A DNA stretch of 64,000 nucleotides from Plasmopara viticola (taxonomy: Eukaryota; Oomycota; Peronosporomycetes; Peronosporales; Peronosporaceae). A program made the translations under genes and the position numbers. The stretch is from NCBI GenBank assembly GCA_001695595.3, contig MBPM02000038.1:310001-374000 (forward strand), in the 5' to 3' direction. How positions within the stretch are numbered: the stretch's first letter is position 1; each line of letters starts with the position of its first letter. The notes under the pieces were generated by a model that was not told the DNA's origin, searched no databases, and saw only the letters and a program-made list of their open reading frames with translations. Shown here one piece after another: positions 1 to 11,383 of the stretch.

Positions 1-382
1 GTGTTGATGCTCGAGCTCTATCAGCAAAGTCTATGTTCTAAGGCACCGGCAGCTCATGCGTGTCATTCGCATACCTGGGACGTCAAGCTGAACGCTGAGG
101 ACTCAGTCTTCATTTGCGTATTTTGTCTCCTCAGAAGACTTAACGAAACAACGGAGAGAACCAGCCTTCCCTGTGAGCTTAAAGGTCTGCGCACTCTTGT
201 CTTCAGGTGAATATGCTCATGAGTTAGAGAGGCTGGAGATTTTCATCATTGAAAAGCCACTTAGTGAGGCTTCACTCCAACTAAAGGTGAGTTCGTGAAG
301 GGTGTATAAGTAAGCCTTAGCTTTGCAGTGAAGTCAGCAGCGACGTTAGAGATGACTGAACTCTTTATCAACAAAACGTAAG
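1..382. repeat. Unit-start repeat next to the two-membrane-pass family
   Basis: No gene is recognised here. The segment is similar by eye to 39,930-40,440, and in part to 24,500-24,640 and 58,875-58,905; shared strings include gtgttgatgctcgagctct and cgctgagga.tcagtcttcat. In each well-preserved case it lies beside a 3' end of the two-membrane-pass gene family, so it is probably the downstream flank of that gene carried along in duplications. Copies differ at many bases, so these duplications are old. Confidence 0.5.
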
Positions 383-719
383 CTACGAATAGACCAAAGC
401 AGTGCTATAGAAAGGAGAGTACACTATCATTGATGACAAAATGACATAAAGCCATGTCGAGACAAGCATTAGCTGCTTAAGTAGCTGGCATACCACTTTT
501 GATGCGGGAAAGGCACGAAAAACATCATGAGGCTCATAGAATACATGAAGTTCGAGCTTAATGGTAGACACTAGCTCGATGCAGATAACGGTGCTGTGAA
601 ATACGACTTGGGAAGCAAATTTTGCGATCTGCGACACAAACACTGAACTTGACATCTTCGTTTTGACTCTTAATTAACCAGCAACTGGTATTGTTCACCG
701 TAAAATATGAAGAAGAGCA

Positions 720-1500
720 TCCTACCCACATTCGCATTGCTTATTTGTATTTGGGTCTACTGTTCCATCATGAATAGATGTTGAGTATGAGTATCAGTGC
801 TTGTTACGAAGCTCCTTTACGCTACAGATAGTTGCGCCTCCGTTCGGAAGTTTGATGATTTTCATAGCAACGTCAACTAGGTCGGCTGTTGCCACTATCC
901 CTTTCGAATTCTTCGACTCAATGCCCATGCGGGCACCGTCAAATACCACTTGCAGCGCTCCTCACCTAGGATAACTATCGCATCAGCTGACGCGATTTTA
1001 TTCAAATGCAACTATGTCATTATTGCAATTTTCTAAATGTGAGGTCTTAAAACTTGTAGCACAAAAGTGCGCCGTCCGGGAATCGAACCCGGGGCATCTC
1101 GTTGGCAACGAGATATTTTACCACTGCTCGTCAGCTTGTCATCTTATGTTGGAGCGCTGAGACGTTGTGCGGCCACAGATACGTCCTCTCTATCGCTCAA
1201 GACATGCACACATGCAATAGAGCCACAACAGAGTGTATAATTCTCTCACTCATAGCAATCCAAATGCAGTTGCTGTGGAGTCATTATATCCTCGACAGCA
1301 GAGCGGCTTCCGATTTGGATGGCTGGTAAAAAGAATTGTCAAAAGTGCTCCGGGGAAGTCAAGCTTGAGCACTGCCTCATCACGCTGGACCAAGCCGCTT
1401 TTAAGAGAAAATCGCGCACCTCACCGTTCACGGTCGGGCAAAAGAAATGAACAAGACGAGGATCATCCAACACCTTTGTAAGGTCACTCTCTCTAGCGTT
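720..1500. other. Insertion inside two-membrane-pass copy 1, origin unknown
   Basis: Relative to the paralogue around 40,780-40,830, about 780 bp of unrelated sequence separates the two halves of the gene. It contains a tRNA-Gly-like sequence at 1,068-1,139 and no convincing coding region. No terminal inverted repeats or target duplication were found by eye. Confidence 0.35.
1068..1139 (-). tRNA. tRNA-Gly(GCC)-like gene or pseudogene
   Basis: On the minus strand there is a perfect anticodon stem-loop (TCTCG-TTGCCAA-CGAGA, anticodon GCC), an intact T arm with the B-box GGTTCGATTCC, and the 3' acceptor strand ACGGCGC followed by A. A TTTT tract, the usual RNA polymerase III stop, begins 2 bases further on. 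The D-arm/A-box region (AGTGGTAAAAT) is recognisable, but the 5' acceptor strand does not pair with the 3' strand, so the molecule could not close its acceptor stem as written. It is either a tRNA-Gly pseudogene or a tRNA-derived repeat head. Confidence 0.45.
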
Positions 1501-2524
1501 TAACATGACAAACGACTCGCTCCTTTCATCCGAATAAGTCTACTCTGCGGTCATTAACACCAAATCGAGTCCATCAAAATGTGAAATTAAAGTAGTTAAA
1601 TAAATAAGCATCAGCTTGTAGCGTTGTTGTCCCTATCTATCATAAAGGCCAAAGACCACTGGTAGCCTCGTCCGTCAGACGTGGCTACATTTTGTCGATC
1701 AGGTACACGACGCCTGAAAATATTGTCATCAAAACGATTGGCGAATTGCTAGCTTTACATTGGTATTGGTTGCTGGGAATGGCTATTACGCCATAGAACT
1801 GAATATCCCCAAAATACATATGCGTTAGTGCCATCCATGGGAGTAGGCGATTATACATTTTCAGACTCGAGAATAGTTCTTGATGTCCCATATTCATTAA
1901 AAATCAAAAAACTTTGTTGACTGAAAATAATCTAGGATGTGTAAAAAGCTAGATGGAGTAGAGAAGAATGATATTCTTTAGAATGGTAGAAGTAGATGGC
2001 TTAGAGTCAACATTTTGGCTGTAACAAGGAAAGAAACCGCGAAAGCTCTCCATTCGATATCACTTCTGATTTTGCCTTAAGCAATTAATACTCCGCAATC
2101 TTCACCGACTTCGACCCCCTTGTCCCAAGCCTCGTCCGACGACCGACTTTAATAAGCTTCCTCCGCGACTGTGTTACATAGAAGCACTTGTTGTGTGAAG
2201 ATTAAAAGTTCAAGGTAAGGGTGCTCGTGATCACTTAGTGAGAAGCAAGTCATCCTGTGATTATTAGTACGAGCCACAAAGTGGAAAGTAATAAACTAAA
2301 AGCGTTGTCTTTCAGCACGAACTTAACGTTGCATGCTAGGTTGGTACAAGGAATTCCTTGAGTTTTGCTTTTGCATTTGATGAAATCCTATTCTGCTTTT
2401 GAAATCACGGAGAAAAAATATCCGTTTTGCTACCTACTTGGCTTTGCTTGATCTACATCCATTACTCCTGAGCCGTTTTGTCCGGCTTCGTTGTTTAGGG
2501 AAACGAGAGACTCGTAAACCTACA

Positions 2525-4460
2525 AACTCGCTCATAATACTATTGAGCTCCTAACAAGTCGTATCAAGGAGCTCGACAATTTGCGAAAAGACTTGCGGTT
2601 ATCAACCGTTAAACAGCCAAACCTTGCCCAACTTATCCAAAACGATTTTCCGGATAGTATGGACTCAGGTGCCAGATATTCAGAACACGACATCATCGAA
2701 ATTCTAAAGCGCCGTATCCAGCAAACTTAATTTTTTTGGGAGGTTCATGAGAGCACCTTATCCATTTATACAGAAATCGTTGACTGTAAAGCGAAATTTA
2801 CTCAGTCTCGTTTTAAGTGTTAGGTCTTATGAAGGGCTGGTAGATTGTACAAAAAGCAATGGGAGTTCAGCAAGTATGAACCAACAAAGAGGCCGTACGG
2901 GTGTACTCCAAATCCAACAGATGCTCTCGACCTTATTGAAGATTTACGGCCACCGTCGCGCTCAAGATCACGAGCGCCGACTTCGCAAGATAGGGCAAGA
3001 ACCAATGGCCAAGCCGATTCAACCGATCACCCTAATGTAACTCCTTTTGCAGCGAACGGACAAGACACAATGTCCATGTAGCATTTACGATTATACCTCA
3101 CTCACAAACAACAGCAAAATCAAGACTAGATCTGAGCTTAAGCGCAAGTCTAAATGAAACCAACTGATGAGCGCTTCGAGTTTTTCGTCGCATCAATAGG
3201 CGAGCAGAAGCAAAAAGGCCGTCCTGTATTTGGAGAACGATTTGGCGAAGATTTTGGGTATTGAATCTTCGCAACGGAACAGTGCTACGCTAACAAGCGC
3301 CACTTAATGACAACAGCGTCGTCAAACTTTGTGACGCTTATCTCAGGTAATTTAAAAGAATCCGTACAAAATTGGTACCGTGCCTTTATCACCGATCATG
3401 AGCGCATAAATGTGCACAAGACATGGGCACTGTTTGGAATTCAGTTGCGTACACGCTTCAGGCAAAAGGATTTCAAATATGGTCTCCGAGAGCGGATGTT
3501 TCAACTGTAACAAAGGGAAATTGGTCACAAGTACGTCTCTTAATTTCATTTCTTGATGTAAATTACGCAAGCGATTCTTTTCGGAAGAGTTCACGGAAAG
3601 AAACCGCAAAAAAGATCAAGGAAGAGACTCCGAACACTTTATCGAATTTGCTTTTAAATTTGAGTTTGCCCATGGGAAGGCCAAATCGTATATCGACCAA
3701 GTCGTTCAAGATGGTGTCTAAAGAATCAGGCTATCGTGCAAACAAGTCACCATCTCAGAAATAGAAGCGTTTACAAAGAGGAAAAACAAGAACAACACCT
3801 GGACTAAATCGGCAACATGTAACAATTGTGGTGTTGTCGGCCACATATTGCCGAAATACACCGCTACTGAACGTAAGGAAGCGGATCGCTATATTAGAAG
3901 TGTACTTTATGCTCTCCTTGTAGCAAAAGCTCAAGCTTTTCAAGACGTTGGTCAAGAAAGACCCGTCGCCGTCTTCATTGACAATGGATGAAGTCTTGAC
4001 GGTGTATCAAAAAATTGGTAAATCAACTTGATCTCGAAGAAATCAAGGTTTAGATGATGCCAGTCGACCTTAATTACGAACAGCTTGTTCACCACCCCCG
4101 ACGAATTGTGTACATAGACTTGCACTTACCTGTTTGCATTTAATATCGAGAATGTTCCAAGACGTGCCTGTTTCTAAAAATAAGGATGTTATCATCGGCA
4201 TGATGTTGCTTTGTTAGCAAGACCAAGATATCAATTAGACTAATGAGATGACCCCTCGCATTAACACGGAGCACCATGCGGCAATTTGAATAGAACCACG
4301 TGGTCAACGTTCGTTTGGAAGGACTGCTGGCAGCGCAAGTCTTTAATATATTAGAGCCGCAAGACTTACTGTATCGATCGGCAAAAGGCCACCATGGCCA
4401 TCAAGGAATGACGCAGCATCACGACAAAGACACCAGACTGTCTTTGCCGTCAACCCGCAT
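2525..4460 (+). mobile_element. Gypsy-type LTR retrotransposon relic (gag to start of protease)
   Basis: Decayed Gypsy internal region on the plus strand. In order: a charged helical gag N-terminus near 2,545-2,730 (around IKELDNLRKDLRLSTVKQ); a linker; the conserved retrotransposon gag core near 3,355-3,510 (NWYRAFITDHE followed by TWALFGIQLRTRFR); and a zinc knuckle near 3,810-3,855 (CNNCGVVGH, with the last Cys replaced by Tyr). Short protease-like fragments follow (DVIIGM near 4,185). Many stops and frameshifts are present and no reverse transcriptase is left. It is paralogous to 41,750-44,590 and, inverted, to 25,533-26,250. Flanking LTRs were not identified. Confidence 0.75.
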
Positions 4461-4477
4461 AGTCACTGCTTTAAAAT

Positions 4478-4690
4478 GTGAAGTGAATATATTTAGGTCC
4501 TTAGTTCGCTAGGTGCTACTCCTAAGCCTTTCATTCTAGATCATTCAAGAAGCTTCTGAGTGACGTCATTTTAGTGACGTCAGCCTACGACGTCATGGCC
4601 CTACCGTAATCACGTCCGTAATACTGTGTCGTCATCCTGTGTCGTCATCTAGTGTCGTCATCCGCCTGTCCTACAAGCATATAGCGGTGT
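4478..4690. repeat. Copia LTR fragment with tandem TGACGTCA-type boxes
   Basis: This segment matches 29,820-30,005, the low-coordinate (3' LTR) end of the minus-strand Copia element. Both begin with gtgaagtgaatat.tttag and both carry repeated gtgacgtca boxes (here near 4,559-4,605) followed by gtcgt/cgtcat-rich sequence. No internal Copia sequence adjoins it, so it is a solo or truncated LTR; its exact ends are not clear. Confidence 0.55.
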
Positions 4691-5014
4691 AATACTAAGA
4701 AAATGTGTGCAATAAGCAAAAGCACAACCTTTCCACGGGAGAGCTACCAGCAAATAGCCACGAAAGCATCCAGACTGGTTATTATCACTAAACCCAACAA
4801 GTTTATGGTTTGAACGAATGACTTCTGTATATTTAGCTGAATTGATTCCAATTACCTGTTTGGTCGTATCCAAAATATAACTGTAACATCGGACTTTGCT
4901 TTTAAATCGTTTGAGATTTAGTTGCAATAGTTAATCCAGCCTCGTCAGAATCTCTAAAAACACATACAATTTCTTTGAAGCGGTCTCCCCATAAACTCTT
5001 CATACGACTTCTGT
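4691..5014. other. No gene recognised
   Basis: AT-rich sequence between the Copia LTR fragment and the LINE tail. A minus-strand open frame of about 90 codons is present (4,658-4,927), but it resembles no family I know and overlaps the LTR repeat, so I do not call it a gene. Confidence 0.3.
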
Positions 5015-5084
5015 ATTGTATTGTATTGTATTACGTTATCGCGTTGCCAAGTTATGCACGTGCTAGGCTCAGTCTGGCTAGTCC
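5015..5084 (-). mobile_element. LINE 3' end, 5'-truncated, at the left edge of duplication copy 1
   Basis: Reverse complement of the 3' terminus shared by the LINE-derived copies at 14.2, 38.5, 49.4, 54.7 and 58.8 kb: ...gcacgtgcataacttggcaa... ending in a run of AATAC units (here read as gtattgtattgtatt). Only about 65 bp remain. Its truncated end coincides with the first base shared by the two large duplicated blocks, so it marks a rearrangement junction. Confidence 0.8.
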
Positions 5085-8000
5085 ACGTTTTGCAGGTAGT
5101 TGTTGAAGTCGATAGCTTTGAATGTGCCATGAGGAGGCGAAATTGTTTATGTCGTTGTCGTCAAAGCATTTGGTGACATGATCTCAAAACTGTTGTATTG
5201 ACGCCTACTCGCCACGAGTAAAAGATCCCAGGGCATCTTCAAATAGACTGCGTCCAATGCTTTGAAGCCATTTAAATGACGATGATCGATGGCTGTGAGA
5301 ATCGGAGTCGAAACAGATAAGTAGCCACTGATATCTATAACGTAATTAACGTCTGTATGTAAAACTCAACCCAATTAAATTTACTTCGACGAAAGAGATT
5401 TAGCAGACAGTTACATGTCTCAGGCAATGGGTATCGATAGATCAGTTCAAATGGATCGCTCAAAATTTGTAGCTTCAAACAAAACGACTGGTGTGCAACG
5501 AATCTAGAAGCAACATCAAGATAATCATTATCATCCCTCTTGCCAAGGTGCAAAAAAGACAAAGAAGTCTTGATACATCGATGCCTCAAAGCTGCTTGAC
5601 TTCGAATACGAGTCTAAGAACCTTCGTCGTAAAATATTTCTTTACAAATATCACTTATTGACCATTCAAGTGTATATATAGAGTAATCAATTTTGTGTCG
5701 AGCATGATATCTTACTCGTCGATTACAATCATTGCATTTAAGATACCGAATAAGTTATTTGAAATTCAGTCCTTATATTGAGCATAACGAGAATTAGAAT
5801 TAATCTTTTCACCTTTATTGAGTAAAACTGAATAATATTTTCTTTTTTTTTATGGGAGCATTCGTGACTTTATGTAAAGCACCGTGTATACAAGCTCAAG
5901 ATGGTTTTGAGTCCGACAAAGCAAAAGCTTCCTTATACACTAATTTTGAGTGTACTATGAGGTTGGAAACACATATTTTTCGTACAGCTTGTCAATTTTT
6001 TACTTCATTTCAGTCTAAATTAATTGATTATCACCTTTAATTTTTTCTGCTCCTTAAGCACTTTCAAACTTCTATAAACGATTCACTGACCCATCAAAGA
6101 GCTGATAGTACGAATTGTCAACTTGCCTCGATGTAAATTGGATTGCCTTGCCTATCTTTTTGCGTCAGCTACCATATATCTACAATAGCATAGAAGCCAA
6201 GCATTGAGCAAATATCAACTTGAGAATTGACACTTTTTAAGCAAGCTTGTAGTCCATAAAAATTTCATTTAAAACGGATTAGCTTTTCATTTCCCTTGTA
6301 TTTGCTCCACGATCGCCTTGTATGTTATAGGAAGTAATTATATCTTAAAGTGTCAATCTCAAGCGTTTTGTCGCAACTAGAAGGAATGAAACCTCCAAAA
6401 ATATGCGGTCGAGACATTCTTTAGATCTTCCCAGAGGCTTTGCAGCGGCGTTACAACGGGAGCTGGCTCGGGCTCAAACGATGCGTTTGACTCGATATCG
6501 TTTGACCGGCATGCGATTTTTTTGTAGCTCGTTCGAGCAGCCATTTAATTGTGAATTAATTTGGCACGTAAATCAAATATTTTGCAATCGATGAGATAAG
6601 CCCGGGCTGGCAATTAGATTAAATGAGACTTAACAATGTGACGAAACGTGTTTATTGATTTTGTCTTTCCATTTTACTCCAACGAGAGCTTTGATAGAAC
6701 TTGACTAAATCTTTTGCTCTAATTCATTATACCGTACTCGCCGGTTGTCTGTGAGGAAATACGCCATAGTTTTTTTTCAGGCTTCTAGCCAAGTTAATAT
6801 ATATGGTCAAGAATTCGAGATGTTACTTAATCAGGCTTATCGTCGTGCTATTCAATTAATTTTTTGTGGCCTTATATGTCGAACATTTTTGAAGTAATTA
6901 AAATGCAATTATTATTCCATTGAATATAGTCGACACCATCTTTGGGGGTAAGACGAACGCTTGGCCTTACCAATTGAAGTGGATTATGCACATTCAGCCA
7001 CAGCGTTACGTAGGTAATTACACGAATTGTATAAGCGGTTTATCTAGCTTTGGCCAGCTGCTTTGACTCGGATCGAGATATAAATACTTTACCACATGTC
7101 TCGGTAAGCACTTTTTTCAATTTACTAAGGTGGGACATAAGGTTTTCGTAGCAGATGTATTACTTGTCTACCTTAAGAGTAAACTCTTTTCAATCTTCAA
7201 AGCTTCTATTTGCTTGCTTACTCACTTTGATTTCGTGCTGCGTTAAGCGAATGCATCTTGGTTCTGGTCTTGACCACTTTGCACACGACTTTTAATCTTA
7301 AAATCAGACTCATTTTGCTCGTGAAGATACTCGTTAGAAGCGTTACGAACGTTATATGTATTTTAAAAAGAAGCGCGTCGTTTTCAGTTGGAGACTGGGG
7401 TTTGGAGATGAACTCATTCTAGACCATTGTTATTTCGCAACGCCGACCTTGCAGACCTTGATAATTTGCCAATTATAAAACTTTACCGCTATGTCCGACA
7501 AATAGTCATGTTTGCTTCCGACCCAAATGTCACGAGCAATAGTAATTTTATTACTATTTCGCTTTGTATATAAGTATCCTGAATATTCAATCAAAATACA
7601 CCAAAAAATTCCCGTAGATCTGAGCTACACACAGGTTGTTCTAGTCCTACACGGCAAGCCCGTTCTTTTGTCACACTTGCAAATGAACAAAAGGTGTCAC
7701 ACTTGCAGTTGAACAAAAGCCACCATCATTATTTCCATCGTAAAAATTGCAAAAAGCCTGTGACCTTATGAGGCTGACAAAGGCACTTCTTTTTATACAA
7801 ATAACAAAGATTTGCTTCGCACTCATCAATCAGAATAAAGTGACTCTGGCTTTTGGGATAACTTGTGAAACAGAAATATATCTGCAGCTAAGGAATCGGT
7901 AGCTTCCTTTAGGACAACTGGAATCCAATCACGTTAAACTTTTGGATGGTATTGCCACCGCGACCGGACCTGGAGCTACTTCAATGCGTGATCTAGTCAA

Positions 8001-9011
8001 ATTAGTCAGCGTTGTGGGAATGGCTCCTCCAATGACTTGTCGTTATATCAGAGGTGTAAGCTATCGACATGGAGAGGTAAACTACTATTTTCCACTAAAT
8101 CACCCTCCATTATATAATCTTTATTGGAAAAATTTACAAAATCTTCCACTTTCAAAGGGATATTGTCTACCTTAATATAAAACCTAATACTTCAACAGAA
8201 TGACTGTCGGCTTTTAAATAAAGTTACAACAAAACTAATCATCCAAAAATTTACCAGTTTTCCCATTGATGACGAAAAATGGTATTCATCAATATGAGAT
8301 TAATCTTGTCAAAGAATATGGAGTATCTGATAAACAACATTTGAAAATCAATGAAACATTACCAGCAAACCACCTAACTGTACTTGCAATTTGTCTTCAT
8401 TGACTTCAACGACTTAAAAAAAGAGATTTAATACATCAAACGCATCGTGAAGAACGATGTGCCAAGGTCCGTGCTTACGCTGCTGCTAATTAAGATTTAA
8501 GAAATACGTAAATAATGAGAAAAAGTAAGAACAACTCAAGCTTAAAAACCCAATGTGAATGCGAAGGTTAATGGTCAGAGGGTGCTAAACTTTCTCGTCA
8601 CGAATGAATACTAGTTCTTCAACAATGATTGAAGTAAATTTTAAAAGATAAATACTGCAGACATACCAATAGTCATGATCGATTCAGTGTATAAAATCGC
8701 TTGCAGTTTAATGCTACTATGTTATAAAGTGCAATTTGTTATGTTGTTAGCACACATAATATTAAGCATTGGAATAAAGGGAAAAGAATAAGCGAGATTG
8801 CGATCAAATTTTTGTAGAAAGTATGGTTCCTATTGATCAACCAGTACGAGGTTGCCGATGGGTCTCAGTGGCATGCACACAAAACGTTGTGAATCAACAT
8901 TTTCTCTAAAACTTGCGTAAATACGCAAGTTCCATTTGCTATTAGAAAGACAATTGCTATAAGAGAAATAAGAACATTATAAAATACAAGCACTACAATA
9001 AGCTTCGCTAA
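5085..9011. other. AT-rich gene-poor part of duplication copy 1
   Basis: Several short open frames are present, for example 5,335-5,589 (-), 5,852-6,040 (+), 6,403-6,594 (+) and 7,942-8,175 (+). They recur in copy 2 with few changes, but the duplication is recent, so conservation is not evidence of coding. None resembles a known family. The stretch 7,670-8,510 looks like a decayed coding region on the plus strand (fragments such as YEINLVKEYGV and REERCAKVRAYAAAN) with many stops. I see no intact gene. Confidence 0.4.
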
Positions 9012-9128
9012 AAGAGGCTCAGCGAAAAATTTACATGTGGATGTGGTAGTCAGTACCACCTTCGAGACGAAAAGAATCACTTCAAATCAAAGAAGCATAT
9101 CAGATTGGCGAAAGCTCAGTATATCTAA
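9012..9128 (+). pseudogene. Fragment with CxC...HxxxxxH zinc-finger-like motif
   Basis: A 38-codon plus-strand frame contains TCGCGSQYHL followed by NHFKSKKH: a CxC pair, then two His spaced by five residues in a Lys-rich helix. This pattern is common in small zinc-finger proteins of large DNA viruses and virus-derived elements. The frame is closed on both sides by TAA codons, so this is a remnant. The same frame is present in copy 2 at about 49,476-49,592. The viral connection is an inference from one short motif. Confidence 0.35.
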
Positions 9129-9997
9129 ACTTTTCTTGTCTTTCAAAATGACTGTGCTTCCGAATCTGTCGCGAAATGCTTTACATCAAAAAAATTCGAA
9201 TCTTGCCACAATTAAAGAAGTATTCCCTTCTCTCAAGTCTATCGCTTCCATTTAAAAATCTTTTGATGTATTGAAGAACGTAATTCGGAACTTTTCACTC
9301 GTTACAGCGCGTCTAAAGCATTTACCATACTACTCAGATGTCGATGCTCTTTTGATCTCGTCGACTTCTCTTTCGCTTTGTCTTTCGTGTTATCGAAGAG
9401 CTACTTTACCACGTTGTTGGTTGCGTTGTCTTCGGTGTCTTCTTATACTTCGTGAGACGGAACAGAGTACGCTTATGACCTAAATTTTGTCAAATTGCCA
9501 CGAGCGAGGTAGTGCCGGATGTCACGACCCGCATCGAGATCAACTAGAGTATTAAAATAGTGATAACAAATTCTTTTTATCAACGACACGGCTACGAGAC
9601 ACATATATCGACAATCATTGGCTGCGATGATTGAGCCAGCGTCATTGTTTGTCACATGTCATAGTTTGCTTAAGCATCGACTTCGATAATTTTGACACCC
9701 TTACGTTCAATCTGCGAGCGATTGTCGGTAATGTAACTCTTTATTTGATTGCTCATAGAAAGATTGTTTGAGTCAAATGATCGACTAGAACAATTGATAG
9801 CTTTCTCTGCCTAATACTGCTTAATCGAGCATTAATACGCTCCATCGATCGACATAAGACATCTCCGAGTGCCATTACATGTGGCATTCAAATCAGATGG
9901 GCGAAGCACTTCACAAAGAACTAATACACAGCATATGTACTATCATAGTGTACATGTTTGATATGACCGAGCCACACAACAACTTGCTCTTGTTTGA
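9129..9997. other. No intact gene; decayed coding-like sequence
   Basis: Short open frames on both strands only. On the minus strand near 9,690-9,780 a short frame reads IKSYITDNRSQIERKGVKII and is then closed by a stop. It has coding-like composition but no family assignment. It may be a downstream remnant of the minus-strand genes at 9,998-11,032. Confidence 0.3.
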
Positions 9998-10468
9998 TTA
10001 CATACACGTAATCATACATATGAGAGAACCTGCCAATTTTGTTGAACTGACGAAGGTTATTCTTGTGGGTACATGTGAAAAGACATTGGCAGATTTATGA
10101 TTTACATCGTGTGACAGTGTCGAGAATACACTCATTTTGAGGTGAGCATCCACATCGGCCATTTTATAGGTTTGATATGATTTTTTAGCCGGACTGAACT
10201 CAATTGCATCCACTTCTTACAAAGCTTTTTATTTTTTATACCACATTGGCAAGCGGTTGTCATCGATTTGCACAAGGATTTCTCGGATCAGCAGTGCGCG
10301 TTTAAACACACTATTACCCACAAATTGCAGCGACGATAAATCATACCGATCAATCTTGTTGCTCTCGCGAATTAGATCCAGAAACATAATGCCATCGACG
10401 ACCTTTGTGAGAATCACTATTTTAATCTCATTCTGATCGGCGATCTCGTTGGTGTTATCACAAGGCAT
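9998..10468 (-). pseudogene. Unrecognised protein gene with two in-frame TAA codons
   Basis: One continuous minus-strand frame of 157 codons runs from ATG at 10,468 to the stop near 9,998. It is interrupted only by two TAA codons about 15 bases apart (around 10,215-10,231). The first part is Asp/Ile-rich (ADQNEIKIVIL, VQIDDNRLPMW), the second resembles FVSSTKLAGSLICMIT. The same two TAA codons are in copy 2 (50,463-50,933), so they predate the duplication. I do not recognise the family. The adjacent upstream gene on the same strand (10,458-11,032) overlaps it by about 11 bp, as in compact viral genomes, but that is only suggestive. Confidence 0.4.
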
Positions 10469-11032
10469 AGTTTAGATCTGACTTTTGGCTCGACGTTATG
10501 CTTTGGTTTGGGCTCTGGATGTCTGCGCCTCCCCGAAATTCCGATTTTTTTGTTTTGCGTCTCTCAACCTTATAATGTTCTAAAGAGGACTCGTCTGGAG
10601 TTCCATCATACGATTCGTACCAGGCAATGCTGTGTTTATCACTGCTATAATCGTCCGATGGTTCGTACATCCATGAGACGTCATGCTTTTACATAAAGAT
10701 TTGTCTACATGGCTGTTTTGTGCCATCTCACACTGCTTGAGTCAGCACCGAGTCACATTTTGGCCTAACAACTTTATCTTCGCTGGAATGACCATCTCTT
10801 CATTCTTCGAATAATATTTGACGTCCAAATCTATATTTTTGATCGAAATTACAATCCTTCTTATCTACCGCGCTATTTGTGGCCAGCGGTTAGACAAATG
10901 ATTAATCCAGCTTTGGAACACTAATAACTTTGGCATTCGAACCTCGACGGACTCGAACATCGATGGTCCTGTTGTATCAACGACCTCAGCGACGACTGGG
11001 GTATTGATATTTTGTGGCGTTTCTTCCACCAT
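10458..11032 (-). pseudogene. Unrecognised acidic protein gene, broken
   Basis: From ATG at 11,032 the frame reads about 55 codons (VEETPQNINTPVVAEVV...) to TAG, continues in frame (IKNIDLDVKYYSKNEEM) to a TGA, and resumes in another frame as an intact 70-codon Ser/Asp/Lys-rich C-terminus (YEPSDDYSSDKHS at 10,670-10,458). The C-terminal part differs between the duplicates by an 18-bp in-frame deletion in copy 2 (70 against 64 residues). No family recognised; ancestral product perhaps about 190 residues. Confidence 0.4.
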
Positions 11033-11183
11033 ATTACTCTACACGACAACTAATTTCTTATCGTTGGTAATTGAATGCTTGCCGCATCATTCTTTATTGT
11101 ACTCTACTCTCTAGAAACATTGCTTTTAGAAGTCTTATTCAGGCATTGCCGTTCGAGTGTTGCTTTCCGTGTCGATTTCAATT

Positions 11184-11223
11184 GAGTCACTGCTAAGTCA
11201 CTGCTAAGTCACGACTAAGTCAC
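11184..11223. repeat. 11-bp tandem repeat (tgctaagtcac)
   Basis: Three 11-bp units, two identical (tgctaagtcac) and one variant (gactaagtcac), preceded by ttgagtcac. Copy 2 of the duplication (51,631-51,659) has one unit fewer, so the array changed length after duplication. More gagtcac/gtgact motifs lie downstream to about 11,380. Confidence 0.8.
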
Positions 11224-11383
11224 CACTATGGTGTTTGATTAGCATATTTTGCTTTGATGTCTATTCATTTTCTTCGTCATTGTGAAACAATCTCTGTATT
11301 AATGAGTCACCAGAGACACTACTTTTCGATAGTCAATATATAGTGACTGATATGGAAGTCACAACACGCGGTGACGTAGCTGA

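Larger units (their letters stand above)
383..2165 (-). pseudogene. Two-membrane-pass family, copy 1 (second luminal domain only), interrupted
   Basis: Reading from 2,165 down to 383, pieces match the second half of the family member at 17,231-17,960 and the copy at 40,440-41,430. The C-terminal end is recognisable near 400-700 (coding for a stretch around YEPHDVFRAFPASKVV, compare SLMMPFVPLPLQKW in the 17-kb copy). The N-terminal half of this domain is near 1,500-1,900. The two pieces are separated by about 780 bp at roughly 720-1,500 that is absent from the 40-kb copy, so this copy is split by an insertion. Frames are broken throughout and no first domain is visible. Function unknown; clearly dead. 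Confidence 0.55.

Noticed and set aside
5335..5589. An 84-codon frame conserved between duplicates
   Set aside because: The duplication is too recent for conservation to indicate selection, and the sequence resembles nothing known.
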